From NCBI GenBank assembly GCA_014860005.1, contig JACZKP010000076.1:310001-374000 (forward strand): a stretch of 64,000 nucleotides of DNA, given 5' to 3'. Shown here in pieces: positions 1-8,757 of the stretch. Under the pieces are notes generated by a model. The model worked only from the letters and a program-made list of their open reading frames with translations, was not told the DNA's origin and did no database searches. Positions within the stretch are counted from its first letter, which is position 1. Each line of letters opens with the position of its first letter. Position numbers and translations under genes: made by a program. Source of the stretch: Verrucomicrobiota bacterium (lineage in GTDB: Bacteria > Verrucomicrobiota > Verrucomicrobiae > Limisphaerales > UBA11358).

Positions 1-560
1 ACCAATTGTTGACTCGTTTCAATCCAAACATTGCCTGTCAGGGGCTGCCGCCTTGGAACCTGTTGCGGCACACTCCCGGGGAACTGCTCTGGCATTGTCC
101 CAGCCGCATCGAGCCGATCTTCTTTCAAACCAACCAGGGCGAACTCAACGCGATCAGCGGCCAACGCGTGCGCCATCCACACCTGCTGTTCCATGTGACG
201 CGCAAAAGCCTTCACGTCGCGGCCCTGCCAAGCGACCAGCGCCCCACCCTCCAGACTGAGTTGCTGCGAGCACCGTATTACAACGTGAGCGCGGAGGGAT
301 TGGTCTGCCAGGGCAGCATGACTGGCCCGCGCGAAAACCGGCCGGAAGCTATCGCGCAGTGGGAAGCCGCTTTTTTCCACTCCGCATTCACCCACCCGCA
401 GGGCGGCGCGTTTCAGATCACTTCACATCCCAACGGTCATTCCGGGCTGTGGCTGGAGCAGGCTGCAAAGCCGTGCGCCGAATTCCCGGTCGAGCACCTC
501 GTGCCGATGAAAATGACTCTGAGTCAGTGGCTGACGGAACATTCGACATCCAAGTGGTGA
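1..560 (+). CDS. PRTRC system protein B (5' end outside window)
   Basis: The reading frame is open to the left edge (first full codon at base 3), so the true start lies upstream. About 185 residues are visible. The content matches what is known of PRTRC protein B, a conserved component of the ParB-Related, ThiF-Related Cassette found on plasmids and integrative elements. No catalytic motif is evident and its biochemical role is not established. The stop at 558-560 is followed six bases later by the ThiF-like gene, the usual order in this cassette, and that neighbour is the strongest support for the name. The other PRTRC members (ParB-like, A/JAB, C, D, E, F) would be expected to the left of the window. 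I infer that this end belongs to a plasmid-derived or integrative element. Confidence 0.72.
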   Translation, partial: QLLTRFNPNIACQGLPPWNLLRHTPGELLWHCPSRIEPIFFQTNQGELNAISGQRVRHPHLLFHVTRKSLHVAALPSDQRPTLQTELLRAPYYNVSAEGLVCQGSMTGPRENRPEAIAQWEAAFFHSAFTHPQGGAFQITSHPNGHSGLWLEQAAKPCAEFPVEHLVPMKMTLSQWLTEHSTSKW

Positions 561-566
561 TGAACT

Positions 567-1313
567 GTGAGTTCGCCTGCACACAAGATCCCTGCTGAAT
601 GGCACCGGCGAGTTGTCCGGGTGCATCTTGCCGGTTGCGGCGGCAACGGGTGCCACGTGCTGATGGGACTGTGCCAGTTGCAGAGGGCTTTACAGGGATT
701 GGGCCACCCGGGGCTGCAGGTGACCGCGTTCGATCCCGACACCGTCTCGGAGGCCAATCTCGGCCGCCAACTTTTCACGGAATGCGACCTTGGCCAGAAC
801 AAAGCGCTCGCGCTCGTCCACCGGCTCAACATCGCGTTTGGTCTGGATTGGAGCGCGATCCCGCTGGCCTACCGTCCTCAGCAAACCTGGCCAGACCTGC
901 TGATCACCTGTGTTGATTCCAAACAGGCCCGCGCCGGGATTCATGAGCGCATCCAGTGCGGCCATCTGCATTACTGGATGGATCTGGGCAATGGCGCGGA
1001 TTACGGACAGGTTATTCTTGGGCAGGCCGGCGCGTCGCGGAAACGCCTGCCCAACGTCGCCGACCTCTACCCGGAGATGCTCCAAGGCTACGAGAATGAC
1101 GCCCCTTCATGCAGCCTCGCCGAAGCGCTCACACACCAGGAGTTGTTCGTCAACCGCACGCTGACTGCCTTCGCACTGCACCTGGTATGGTCCATGTTCC
1201 GGCGCGGCGAAATCCAGGCGGCCGGATGCTTTCTCAATCTGAAGGAGATCACCACCGTCCCAATTCCCTTGCGACTTCTAAAGAAGCAGCGCAGGCCGTC
1301 ACGGAGAACTTAA
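567..1313 (+). CDS. PRTRC system ThiF-family adenylyltransferase-like protein
   Basis: A 248-residue protein of the E1/ThiF/MoeB Rossmann fold. A glycine-rich nucleotide loop (AGCGGNG) lies near residues 23-29. It is followed by the acidic/arginine segment FDPDTVSEANLGRQ near residues 55-69, which in this superfamily contacts ATP, and by LLITCVDSKQAR near residue 113. Family members activate the C-terminus of a small protein as an adenylate; the PRTRC substrate is unknown. The start is GTG at 567, six bases past the protein B stop, with no better ATG nearby. No classical E1 catalytic cysteine can be assigned by eye, so adenylation without thioester transfer is possible. The fold call is firm; the PRTRC assignment rests on family resemblance plus the neighbour. 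Confidence 0.8.
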   Translation: MSSPAHKIPAEWHRRVVRVHLAGCGGNGCHVLMGLCQLQRALQGLGHPGLQVTAFDPDTVSEANLGRQLFTECDLGQNKALALVHRLNIAFGLDWSAIPLAYRPQQTWPDLLITCVDSKQARAGIHERIQCGHLHYWMDLGNGADYGQVILGQAGASRKRLPNVADLYPEMLQGYENDAPSCSLAEALTHQELFVNRTLTAFALHLVWSMFRRGEIQAAGCFLNLKEITTVPIPLRLLKKQRRPSRRT

Positions 1314-1445
1314 TCCCTGCCGCGCCTCCCGGCCTTGATACGCGCGGGATTTTTCGTGACGAAACGTTGCCTCGCGGCAGGCCGCCTTGAGCAAGTGCGG
1401 CCGAAACCGGGCTTCGCCGAAATAAGAGCGTCGCCGAGCGGTTCC

Positions 1446-1856
1446 ATGAAAGAGGCAGTCACCATCATCGTCATTAGCGAGGGCCACGCATACATAGCTC
1501 GACGCCTCAAGATCTCCGACAACTTCGGCAAGCTGGGGTTTCCGGGCGGCAAACGTGAACACGCCGACGCGGACCCGCGCGAGTCGGCCGCGCGCGAACT
1601 CGCCGAGGAGATGGGCCTCACCGTATCGGCCGGCGACCTGCAGCATGTCGGGGTTTCGGAATTCCGGACGCCCGATTTCGGGCATTACCGGACCACCGCC
1701 TATTTGTTGCGCCTGCCGGACGGTGTCAGACCGAAGAACGCGGAACCCCACAAGCACGGACCCTGGCTGCGTATTCCCATCCCGGTCATTGAGAGCATGC
1801 CGGAAGACAAACTCCTGCCGGGTACCAAGGAGTTTCTCAAAGCCGCCGTGGCTTGA
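1446..1856 (+). CDS. Nudix hydrolase
   Basis: A 136-residue single-domain protein. The Nudix box is visible at residues 34-57, running GGKRE...RELAEEMG with the core RELxEExG helix intact, although the loop before it seems one residue longer than the textbook spacing. Nudix enzymes use this box to bind Mg2+ and cleave nucleoside diphosphates linked to another moiety; substrate cannot be told from sequence. I chose ATG 1446 because the protein from there has normal family length, while the upstream extension (from a TTG) is arginine-rich and looks non-coding. It follows the ThiF-like gene by 132 bp and precedes the DMP19-like gene by 39 bp, so it may be part of the same cargo transcript. A house-cleaning or NAD/dNTP-directed role is only a guess. 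Confidence 0.8.
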   Translation: MKEAVTIIVISEGHAYIARRLKISDNFGKLGFPGGKREHADADPRESAARELAEEMGLTVSAGDLQHVGVSEFRTPDFGHYRTTAYLLRLPDGVRPKNAEPHKHGPWLRIPIPVIESMPEDKLLPGTKEFLKAAVA

Positions 1857-1895
1857 GGACGATTGGATCAACTTCTCCAACCCACCCAAAACCGT

Positions 1896-2705
1896 ATGAA
1901 CGAAATGGCCTTTAACCTGGAGAAAATTTGCGAAACCCTCAAGGGCAGCAAAGAGCATTGCCCCTGGCAGCGGCTGATCGACTTGGGCTATCGCGAGTGG
2001 CAGAAGCCGGAGAACCGCAAATGGTGTTACCGCGACATGGCCGAGTGGGCCGGCGAAACCTACGGCGAAGTGGTGAAACTGTTCATTCTCCTGGGTGCCT
2101 GCAACTATCAAATCGGCAATGGCGGCTTCGTGCAGTACTATGATAACGGGTACGCCAGCGGCGAGGGAGGGTGTCTTCGTGAACACGATGAGGACATTTT
2201 GCTCCACAAGGGAATGCTGGCGCTCGCCGTCAAATATGGCCTTCATCAATCCGACATTGGATCCCACGTTTACGCCATCCTGGCCGAGTTCCGTATCATT
2301 CGCAGTGCTGACTCCGACGAGGATGAAGAGGATGGAGGTTGCGGCTGCTCGTCTGGAGAGATCGCCAACACAGACGAACTGGATGCCCTTGACCATCGTT
2401 ATTACGCGGTGAACGAGAAGTGGGTCAAAGAACTCAAAATCCTCGCGGCTAGGTGGCTCAAAACAGGGACCAATCCGATCGCCGACGTCGGTTCGGTACC
2501 CCAGTTAAAGAAACCCGCACCACGCCCAAGAGTGAAACTGGTCGGTCGCGATGGCAACGCCTTCGCTGTCATGGGCACCGTTTGCGAGGCGTTGCGCAAG
2601 GCGGGCGCTTCTGCCGAGACCATCGGCCAATATCGGCGGAAATCGATGAGCGGTGATTACGCCAACCTTTTGGCAACGGCCATGGAGTACTGCGAGGTGT
2701 GCTGA
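1896..2705 (+). CDS. DMP19/DUF4375-like protein with C-terminal plasmid-type module
   Basis: A 269-residue protein (ATG 1896; an ATG at 1905 is an alternative). Residues about 65-90 contain NYQIGNGGFVQYYDNGYAS, the hallmark of the DMP19/DUF4375 family, some of whose members mimic DNA. A short acidic and cysteine/glycine-rich linker (EDEEDGGCGCSSG) follows. The C-terminal 60 residues form a second conserved-looking unit (VKLVGRDGNAFAVMG...GDYANLLATAMEYCEV) that I recognise from hypothetical proteins on plasmids and phages, without known function. The protein is therefore two modules joined by an acidic linker. A DNA-mimic or regulatory role is possible but unproven. Confidence 0.62.
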   Translation: MNEMAFNLEKICETLKGSKEHCPWQRLIDLGYREWQKPENRKWCYRDMAEWAGETYGEVVKLFILLGACNYQIGNGGFVQYYDNGYASGEGGCLREHDEDILLHKGMLALAVKYGLHQSDIGSHVYAILAEFRIIRSADSDEDEEDGGCGCSSGEIANTDELDALDHRYYAVNEKWVKELKILAARWLKTGTNPIADVGSVPQLKKPAPRPRVKLVGRDGNAFAVMGTVCEALRKAGASAETIGQYRRKSMSGDYANLLATAMEYCEVC

Positions 2706-2823
2706 TATGCGACCTGAAAGCGGCTGGCGATTACGGCCAAGAACTTCGAATCAGTGGCGTGCCAGAAGCGCGGCAAACAACTCACTGAAATGAGATACCA
2801 ACCGTAACCCGCAGTCCAACCCC

Positions 2824-4215
2824 ATGCGATTTCTTCGTATCACCACCCCCACGCGCCTCGATCTCCGTGAAATCGTCACGCTGGGGATGACGACCAAGGC
2901 GAACTCCGAGAAAATCGGGCACAAAGGAAGCGGGCTGAAGTTCACTCTGGCCTACCTCCACCGATTAGGCAGTCACCTGCAGGCACGCAGTTCCGATTAC
3001 CACGTCCGCAGTGAAACGTTCACCGCGAAGATCCGTGACGTGGATCACCAGATGATCCGGCTTCGGAGTTTGGAGAGCGAGCAGGTCTGGGAGGCGCACA
3101 TCACCACACAGGCCGGCGCCGACACCTGGACCGAACCTTGGTTCATCCTGCGCGAGATGCTGCAGAACGCCATCGACGAGGGTGGAACCTACGAAATCGT
3201 GTCAGCGGAAACGCTCGCGGAAGCAACCGGAACCAACCTGCAAATCCCGCTCACGCCGGAACTGGAGCAAGCTTGGGCTGACAAAGACCGCTGGATGCAG
3301 CCCCGTTATCCGCACCTCATTGGAGGTGGACACCCGGAATTGAAAGGTCTCTACTATCACGGGTTTCTTATCTTCAGCGCCCGCGGCAAGTGGAAATATT
3401 CGTATGACGTGACCACTTTCCTCAAACGCAGCCAGCTCTCGGAGGACCGACAACTCCGCAATGGAGACCTTCACTCCGTCTTCGAACAAATCGCCATTGT
3501 CGCAGGATTCAATGCGCTGGCACCCGCAATTTACGAAGACGCGTTCGATTTGGATCAGAAAGAGGACGTTCAATTCCTGTATGATGGGGTATATCACCAC
3601 ATCTGTGCCGACCGCAAATCGTGGGGCGGACCGGATGGGTTCGACCTCAAGCGCATGGAGGAGGTCTTTCGCCAGAAGTTTGGAATCAACGCCGCGTTCC
3701 ATACGCACTCACTCGCTGACAACGATCCGGCGGCTTATTACGCCCGCGCCGCCGGATTCACACCCGCCATGGTTCCTTACCGTGTGGGCGGCATTCTCGG
3801 CGGGTATTCCGAAATCAAATCGCTTCAGGCGTGCCTGCCCACTCTCCAACAGCGTCTGCGCAGAGTGAAGACCACGGATTTCGCGCGACGTGAGAAACTG
3901 AAGCTCGCCATGCGGCTGGTTCGCAAAATCCAACCGGCCGACATCAAAGTGGAGGTCGTGCAAAAGATTCACCAGGATGACAAGATCGAGTGCCGGGCCC
4001 TGGCCGATCCAGTCAACCAACGCATCCAGGTGCTTGAAGATCTGTTGGACCAGGATGTTCCTGTAATAGCCAAAGCTCTCATCGAGGAGTACATGCATCT
4101 CCGAACCGGCGCTGGTGACATGTCCCTCGAGTTGCAAAGAGGCTTGATCGAGATCATCTACGACCTCCTGACGAAAAGGCGCAAGGTATCAGTCGAACAT
4201 CTCCAATCTGCGTGA
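2824..4215 (+). CDS. GHKL-like ATPase of phage/plasmid type, motifs in permuted order
   Basis: A 463-residue soluble protein (ATG 2824). Residues 21-40 read GMTTKA...IGHKGSGLKF, resembling the glycine-rich ATP-lid box of GHKL ATPases. Near residue 110 the stretch REMLQNAIDEGG resembles the Asn/Asp N-box. In classical GHKL proteins the N-box comes first, so the order here is reversed, as in a little-studied family carried by phages and plasmids. The C-terminal part is helical with no recognisable domain (one EEYMHL is visible near residue 427). No function is assigned. It lies between the DMP19-like gene and a weakly coding stretch, on the same strand as its neighbours. Confidence 0.55.
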   Translation: MRFLRITTPTRLDLREIVTLGMTTKANSEKIGHKGSGLKFTLAYLHRLGSHLQARSSDYHVRSETFTAKIRDVDHQMIRLRSLESEQVWEAHITTQAGADTWTEPWFILREMLQNAIDEGGTYEIVSAETLAEATGTNLQIPLTPELEQAWADKDRWMQPRYPHLIGGGHPELKGLYYHGFLIFSARGKWKYSYDVTTFLKRSQLSEDRQLRNGDLHSVFEQIAIVAGFNALAPAIYEDAFDLDQKEDVQFLYDGVYHHICADRKSWGGPDGFDLKRMEEVFRQKFGINAAFHTHSLADNDPAAYYARAAGFTPAMVPYRVGGILGGYSEIKSLQACLPTLQQRLRRVKTTDFARREKLKLAMRLVRKIQPADIKVEVVQKIHQDDKIECRALADPVNQRIQVLEDLLDQDVPVIAKALIEEYMHLRTGAGDMSLELQRGLIEIIYDLLTKRRKVSVEHLQSA

Positions 4216-4378
4216 GGACGGAGAAGTGCGGGGATCGTCCGAGGACGGAAACACGCTTGCGCCGAATACCGGCGGACAAGAGGAACTTCACACCTGCTCG
4301 CACGCTAAACTAAATACAGCGTGAAGCATCACTCGGGTTGCACGGGATCGTAAACGGGCAAGAGCTGACAAATTCACC

Positions 4379-4591
4379 ATGTCAACGATCCGCGCACCGC
4401 ACATTGAACCACCGCAAGAGGAATTTCTTGTCCGAGTTCTGCGAGCGCCTTGCTTCAACGTCGTTTTCAGACCGGCACAATGGGAAACGTGGCGCGTCCT
4501 TGCCCGAACGACTGAAGGCGCTCAACGCATTGCCAAATATCACTTCTACCATTCTCTCGAAATCCAAGTCGCAGAGACGGCGCCGCTATAA
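4379..4591 (+). CDS. small hypothetical protein (doubtful)
   Basis: A 70-codon frame with an ATG start. The product has a reasonable mixed composition (RAPHIEPPQEEF near the start, a helical C-terminal third) but no recognisable domain, signal or membrane segment. Another frame across the same bases is open for a similar length, so coding is not certain. It is listed because it is on the same strand as all neighbours and fills the gap between two real genes. The flanking 4216-4378 and 4592-4698 show nothing I recognise. Confidence 0.3.
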   Translation: MSTIRAPHIEPPQEEFLVRVLRAPCFNVVFRPAQWETWRVLARTTEGAQRIAKYHFYHSLEIQVAETAPL

Positions 4592-4698
4592 TGATCCTGG
4601 CACAGCATCCCTATGATGGCCGACACCAGTCTTGCTACCGCTCGGTTCGAGCCTTACGAGCCGGACCGATCGCTTCGCGCAAAACAAACTGAGGACGA

Positions 4699-5241
4699 AT
4701 GGGTCTGAGCATCTGCTATCAACTTGCTGCCAGCGGCCGTTCGGAGGAAATCGGGCAGCGCATGAGCGACTGGCAAGCGCAGCTCAAACGGCATTTGCCC
4801 GGCTGTAAAATTTCCGAATTGGCCGTCACGGATAAACAGGTTTGGTTTGATCTCCTGCCTGGGCCGGGAACCGAAATCGCGCGCATGCGACTGCGGAACG
4901 AGGAGTCGGAACTTTGGACGGGGAGTTGGGATTGCAAGACCCAGTACGCCGGATGCGCACAGTACGGCGGCCCGGCGAATTTCCTTGAAGCCCACGGTTG
5001 CCTGATCAAGGCATTGGACATCGGATACTCTTCAGGACTGGTCGAAACTGTTTCCGACGACGGCGGCTACTGGTCTCGCCGCAGCATCGAGAAACTTCTT
5101 GAGCGCTTCCACGCGTACCAGAGCCTGGTCGCTTCCTTGGTTGCTCAGGTGAGAGATGCCGGGTTCTCAGCGACGAGCCCGCAGGACGAGCCCGAATCTG
5201 TACGACAGGAACGCTCCACGGCCACCATCGACTCCATCTGA
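4699..5241 (+). CDS. conserved-looking hypothetical protein
   Basis: A 180-residue soluble protein (ATG 4699) beginning MGLSICYQLAASG. A similar opening occurs in a group of hypothetical proteins on plasmids and in genomes of Verrucomicrobiota and Planctomycetota, as far as I recall. The middle holds a tryptophan/cysteine segment (WTGSWDCKTQYAGC) and the C-terminal third is helical with a low-complexity tail. No catalytic motif or membrane segment is visible. It precedes the next gene by 21 bp and is probably co-transcribed with it. No function is proposed. Confidence 0.5.
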   Translation: MGLSICYQLAASGRSEEIGQRMSDWQAQLKRHLPGCKISELAVTDKQVWFDLLPGPGTEIARMRLRNEESELWTGSWDCKTQYAGCAQYGGPANFLEAHGCLIKALDIGYSSGLVETVSDDGGYWSRRSIEKLLERFHAYQSLVASLVAQVRDAGFSATSPQDEPESVRQERSTATIDSI

Positions 5242-5262
5242 TTCCAGCCCTCGTTTCACCTC

Positions 5263-6072
5263 ATGCGAACTGCTAACCGCAACACTCTGGAAAGCACCCT
5301 TCCTTCCGCGCCGTCAGGGGAAAGAAAGGCTGAATTCGACCGCGCACTGAGAGAGGCTGGCATCGCGGTGTGCGAGGCCCTGCACCGATACTGCGACTGC
5401 TATCATTACAGCGGCTCGGTGATTGTCGGCGAACGGTTGGCCGAGATGGGAATTCCCGACCACATCTGCGCCGCGGCGGAAATTGTGTGCGAGGTTGCCG
5501 ATGAAGAGGGCATCGATCCCCGCTTGAGTCCGGTTGAAGGATCCGTTCACCCGGAATACCTCGCCGCAGCCCTGGGCTGGCTGAAAATCACAGGCAACGG
5601 TCTTCCGAAAATATGGCTCGGTCGATTCGCCTGGCACGAAGACGATCACTGGTTCATTCATCCCGAGCACAAGCCGATTGCGGAAAGGGCCGGCATCCGA
5701 GTCGAGATTCCCAGAAGCTGTTACTCGTTCAAACGACCTGCGCACGCATTCCCAATCGACCCGCCGCCCAACGCCCTGCTCTTCAAAACCCGGGAGTCAG
5801 CCTGTCCGGTTGTGTGCGTCGTTAATGGGATTGCGCATGCCGACCCCGTCAACGTGCTCCCAGAACATCTTCGCACCGAGATCCCGCTCTGCGGTCAGGA
5901 ATGGAAAAGACTGACGGTCGCAGGAGTTCCGGTCGAGGTCCGAGCTACAGGTGGCGACGGATTGTTTATGGGCGTCGCGGTAGATACCGGACAAATGATG
6001 CGGTTCAATTGGGATGAAGGCCAAAGCGCTTTCAATATCCCGCTTGAGGAGGGCGCCTCAACTTGCGCCTGA
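5263..6072 (+). CDS. hypothetical protein
   Basis: A 269-residue protein with no family I recognise. The first 20 residues are Ser/Thr/Arg-rich and may be disordered. Residues 25-110 look helical with several cysteines (CEALHRYCDCYHYSG). The second half appears beta-rich and ends with an alanine/serine tail. There is no signal peptide or membrane helix. The start is ATG 5263, 21 bp after the preceding stop, and the next gene begins 56 bp downstream. Codon use resembles that of its neighbours, so I consider it a real cargo gene. Confidence 0.5.
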   Translation: MRTANRNTLESTLPSAPSGERKAEFDRALREAGIAVCEALHRYCDCYHYSGSVIVGERLAEMGIPDHICAAAEIVCEVADEEGIDPRLSPVEGSVHPEYLAAALGWLKITGNGLPKIWLGRFAWHEDDHWFIHPEHKPIAERAGIRVEIPRSCYSFKRPAHAFPIDPPPNALLFKTRESACPVVCVVNGIAHADPVNVLPEHLRTEIPLCGQEWKRLTVAGVPVEVRATGGDGLFMGVAVDTGQMMRFNWDEGQSAFNIPLEEGASTCA

Positions 6073-6128
6073 AGGAGATTCCGAAAGCTCCAACGCTGTT
6101 CTGAATTCGAAAAAGTCTTCGACCAATT

Positions 6129-7031
6129 ATGCAAGCGAGCATGAGCTTCGAGGAAATAGTTGCAGCGATCCAAGCCCGGCGTTTTCTTCCAAGCAAACCG
6201 ATCCGCGAAATCCGCCCGATCGATCTCCAGCGCAACCCGCGCATCGTCGCCAGCCGCAAATACAACGGCAACTTTGCAGCAGCCGTCGTGAAATCGCCCG
6301 GCGACGTGGAATTCTACACCGCCTCCAACCTTTACCTGACGAGTCTGCGTGACAGCCCGTGGTTTGAGGGCGGAGAATGGAAGAGCGCCTTGAACGACGC
6401 TGCTCCCGGTACGATTTTCCTGGGTGAACTGTTTGTTCCGGTCGCCGGCATCGAAGATCTTGGGGCTTTTCAGACCTGGTACACCTGGCATCGAAACGGG
6501 AGTGGGGAATCTCCGCCCGAGGCCAAGTTTCTCTCCTTCGACTTGCTCACCGCGGCAGGGCGATCTCTTCACCACCGGCCCTACGAAGAACGTTACCAGA
6601 TTATACCCTCAACGATGCGTGTGGCGGCCGCACGTTACCAAAACCTGAGCGAAGCCGAAGCGGCGGTTGCGGCAAGCAACCACATCGGCTGTGAGGGATT
6701 TGTTTTCTGGGACGCCGATGCCTCTTCATTGTGCAAGATCGGAGGTCAAAACAAAGCTCGCGGAGCCGCCTGGAAGGTGAAGCCGGTTCGCAGGGAAAGT
6801 TTCGCTCTGCGACGGCTCGCCTGCGCGGAACCCGCACGCCTTGTGATGGTGCTGCGGACGCACGGTCAGCCTGATTTTCAGTGCGGCAGCGGACTCACGC
6901 AGGACGAACGCAGGCAACTGGTGGGAGCGTTTCGCGCCGGGAAGAGCGTCATAGTGGATGCGCTTCACTATGGCTATGACGAGGGCGGCCGGCCAGAGAT
7001 GCCCCGAGCCGTCGAATGGCGCACCTCTTGA
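6129..7031 (+). CDS. ATP-dependent DNA ligase / capping-enzyme fold nucleotidyltransferase
   Basis: A 300-residue protein showing the ordered motifs of the covalent nucleotidyltransferase superfamily. Motif I SRKYNGN has the candidate adenylylated Lys44 (KxDG class, here KYNG). IFLGELFVP near residue 98 matches the GE motif, CEGFVFWD near residue 185 the EGxV motif, and AWKVKP near residue 213 motif V. These enzymes transfer AMP (ligase) or GMP (capping) through a lysine-nucleotide intermediate. Asn replaces Asp in motif I, and there is no clear OB-fold domain, so ligase activity needs caution; an RNA ligase or a degenerate member is possible. The start is ATG 6129, with an in-frame ATG at 6141 as alternative. 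Confidence 0.68.
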   Translation: MQASMSFEEIVAAIQARRFLPSKPIREIRPIDLQRNPRIVASRKYNGNFAAAVVKSPGDVEFYTASNLYLTSLRDSPWFEGGEWKSALNDAAPGTIFLGELFVPVAGIEDLGAFQTWYTWHRNGSGESPPEAKFLSFDLLTAAGRSLHHRPYEERYQIIPSTMRVAAARYQNLSEAEAAVAASNHIGCEGFVFWDADASSLCKIGGQNKARGAAWKVKPVRRESFALRRLACAEPARLVMVLRTHGQPDFQCGSGLTQDERRQLVGAFRAGKSVIVDALHYGYDEGGRPEMPRAVEWRTS

Positions 7032-7115
7032 GACATCGAGATCCCAACCCTTTACCGAAATCGACTCGTCCGCAGGCGCTGTCCCGACTCGTCGAGCAGG
7101 CACATTCAGTTCCGC

Positions 7116-7823
7116 ATGAGCCTCTACATCCAGATCACCAAACGCTGCAACATGAGCTGCAATCACTGCAGCTTCAGTTGCGATGAACGCGGCCCGGACA
7201 TGGACGCCGAAACATTTCGTCGGGTGCTCGAACTCTCCGAGCGGGAAGAAACTCCCATCACCTTGGGAGGCGGTGAACCGACGCTGCATCCTCTCTTCAT
7301 GGATTTTCTGTGGTGGTCCATACGAGCGAAGGCAGCGCTGACCTACGAATTGGGGATGCCAGCGGTCGGCTTGGTCACCAACGGCAGCCGAACCGCTGTC
7401 GCCCTCGAATTGGCCGCGCTCGCCAAAGTCGGCGTGATTTGTGCCAGTGTTTCTCGGGACGAATTCCACGACCCTATTGATCCCCAAGTACTCCGCGCCT
7501 TTGAACCCTCCAAACAACCGGGGGATTATCGGAGGATCAATACGCTGCACTTGATCGTGCCGGCAGGCCGGGCCAAGCGCTGGGGAAATCATCCGTTCAG
7601 ACAATGCGTGTGCGACGGCCCGTTTGTCACCCCGACTGGCGACCTATATTCGTGCGGCTGTCGCCTCCGGAAGCTCGGACATGCGGCGGACACGGCGCTT
7701 CGTCTTCCCGAGGAGTGGAGGGACATGATCTGCCCAAACGAACAGCCTCTCCTTGAGCGCGGCCCGACCCTTGGAGACGACGCGGCTCCATCCCTGAGAA
7801 ATCTCCACTGCGAAAACAGATGA
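7116..7823 (+). CDS. radical SAM protein
   Basis: A 235-residue protein. The cluster motif CNMSCNHC (Cys11, Cys15, Cys18) is the canonical CxxxCxxC that holds the [4Fe-4S] cluster cleaving S-adenosylmethionine. GGGEPTLHP at about residues 51-59 is the SAM-binding GGE motif. A second cysteine group near residues 170-190 (CVCDG...CGCR) may hold an auxiliary cluster, as in SPASM/twitch proteins. The substrate is unknown. Its last four bases overlap the ATG of the next gene (ATGA, 7820-7823), so the two are translationally coupled. At 235 residues it is shorter than many radical SAM enzymes. Confidence 0.83.
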   Translation: MSLYIQITKRCNMSCNHCSFSCDERGPDMDAETFRRVLELSEREETPITLGGGEPTLHPLFMDFLWWSIRAKAALTYELGMPAVGLVTNGSRTAVALELAALAKVGVICASVSRDEFHDPIDPQVLRAFEPSKQPGDYRRINTLHLIVPAGRAKRWGNHPFRQCVCDGPFVTPTGDLYSCGCRLRKLGHAADTALRLPEEWRDMICPNEQPLLERGPTLGDDAAPSLRNLHCENR

Positions 7824-8326
7824 CTGCGATTCGCAAGATCATCGCCGGCGGTCAGACAGGCGCCGACCGAGCCGGACTGGATTTCGCTCTGGCCAATCAG
7901 ATCCTTATCGGCGGCTGGTGCCCCAAAGGCCGCCGGGCTGAAGATGGGATTGTACCGAGCCACTACCAACTAAAAGAACACCCTGCCTCTGCATACCAGC
8001 CCCGCACGATCCAAAACATCAACGAATCCGACCTGACCGTGGTGTTCGCTCGCTCTCCCTTGAGTCCGGGCAGTCGCTTTACGTTGAACCAATGTCGGCA
8101 CCAGGGAAAGAAGCACGTCTGGCTCGCTGATTTTCCAGACGCCGAAGCCGATGCCAGATGCTTGAGGGCCGCCCTCAACCAATTCGATGGAATCCTGAAC
8201 ATCGCCGGCAGCCGAGAAAGCAAATGCCCTGGCATTCACCAATACGTGTTGCGGGTCTTGCGACTCGCCACTGCGAAGCTGACTTCGGTGAGCAATCAAG
8301 AATCCTTACAACCCGATCGCAAATGA
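7820..8326 (+). CDS. YpsA/molybdenum-carrier-like SLOG-fold protein
   Basis: A 168-residue protein. Residues 10-23 read GGQTGADRAGLDFA, and residues 32-44 contain GGWCPKGRRAEDG. Both are signatures of the 'putative molybdenum carrier' family in the SLOG/LOG Rossmann superfamily. SLOG proteins bind or process nucleotides and appear in stress and conflict systems; the molybdenum-carrier name derives from a homologue and may not describe the role here. The start codon overlaps the radical SAM stop, and its own stop overlaps the next ATG (8323-8326), which gives a three-gene coupled unit. Confidence 0.75.
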   Translation: MTAIRKIIAGGQTGADRAGLDFALANQILIGGWCPKGRRAEDGIVPSHYQLKEHPASAYQPRTIQNINESDLTVVFARSPLSPGSRFTLNQCRHQGKKHVWLADFPDAEADARCLRAALNQFDGILNIAGSRESKCPGIHQYVLRVLRLATAKLTSVSNQESLQPDRK

Positions 8327-8757
8327 ACCGCGTTCTCTTCATCATCGCACTGGGTCTTTTGGCCATTGTCGGCGGGCCGGTTGCCACACTTTGTATTGTC
8401 TTCCTGCTCCCCAGCATTGTCGCCCGCCTCATCCGCCACCCTGACACCAAGTTGGTCATGCTGATCAACCTGACGATCGGATGGACGATCCTCGGTTGGG
8501 CGATCGCCGCCGCCTTGACGATGCCGTGCAAGACACGAACTCGTGATCAATTCCGTAGGCGAAACGGCTCGGGCCGGCAGCTCGGGATCGGCGCTCCCCA
8601 CGATGAGTTGGAGACTCACCAATACAAATGCCTGTGCGGGACAATCATTCCCGGCAGCGAGGCGAAAGACCACCGACGCGTGCCCGATGTGAAAGACGGC
8701 GGCGATATCCAGCCGTATCCCCACGGAAGCATGAAGGCACGGCCATATAATTTCTAA
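8323..8757 (+). CDS. superinfection-immunity-like membrane protein
   Basis: A 144-residue protein starting at ATG 8323 inside an ATGA overlap. Residues 5-30 and 44-64 are two hydrophobic helices. The segment LINLTIGWTILGWAIAAAL fits the Imm_superinfect family, phage/plasmid membrane proteins named after T4 Imm, which blocks DNA entry of superinfecting phage. The C-terminal 80 residues are hydrophilic with a CLCG segment and are not part of that family. The last 18 codons (8704-8757) lie inside a dispersed repeat also found near 14.4 kb, so the tail may have been acquired or altered by the repeat. Confidence 0.62.
   Translation: MNRVLFIIALGLLAIVGGPVATLCIVFLLPSIVARLIRHPDTKLVMLINLTIGWTILGWAIAAALTMPCKTRTRDQFRRRNGSGRQLGIGAPHDELETHQYKCLCGTIIPGSEAKDHRRVPDVKDGGDIQPYPHGSMKARPYNF

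Noticed and set aside
1299..2396. 365-codon minus-strand open frame
   Set aside because: Antisense to both the Nudix and DMP19-like genes, each with recognisable motifs.
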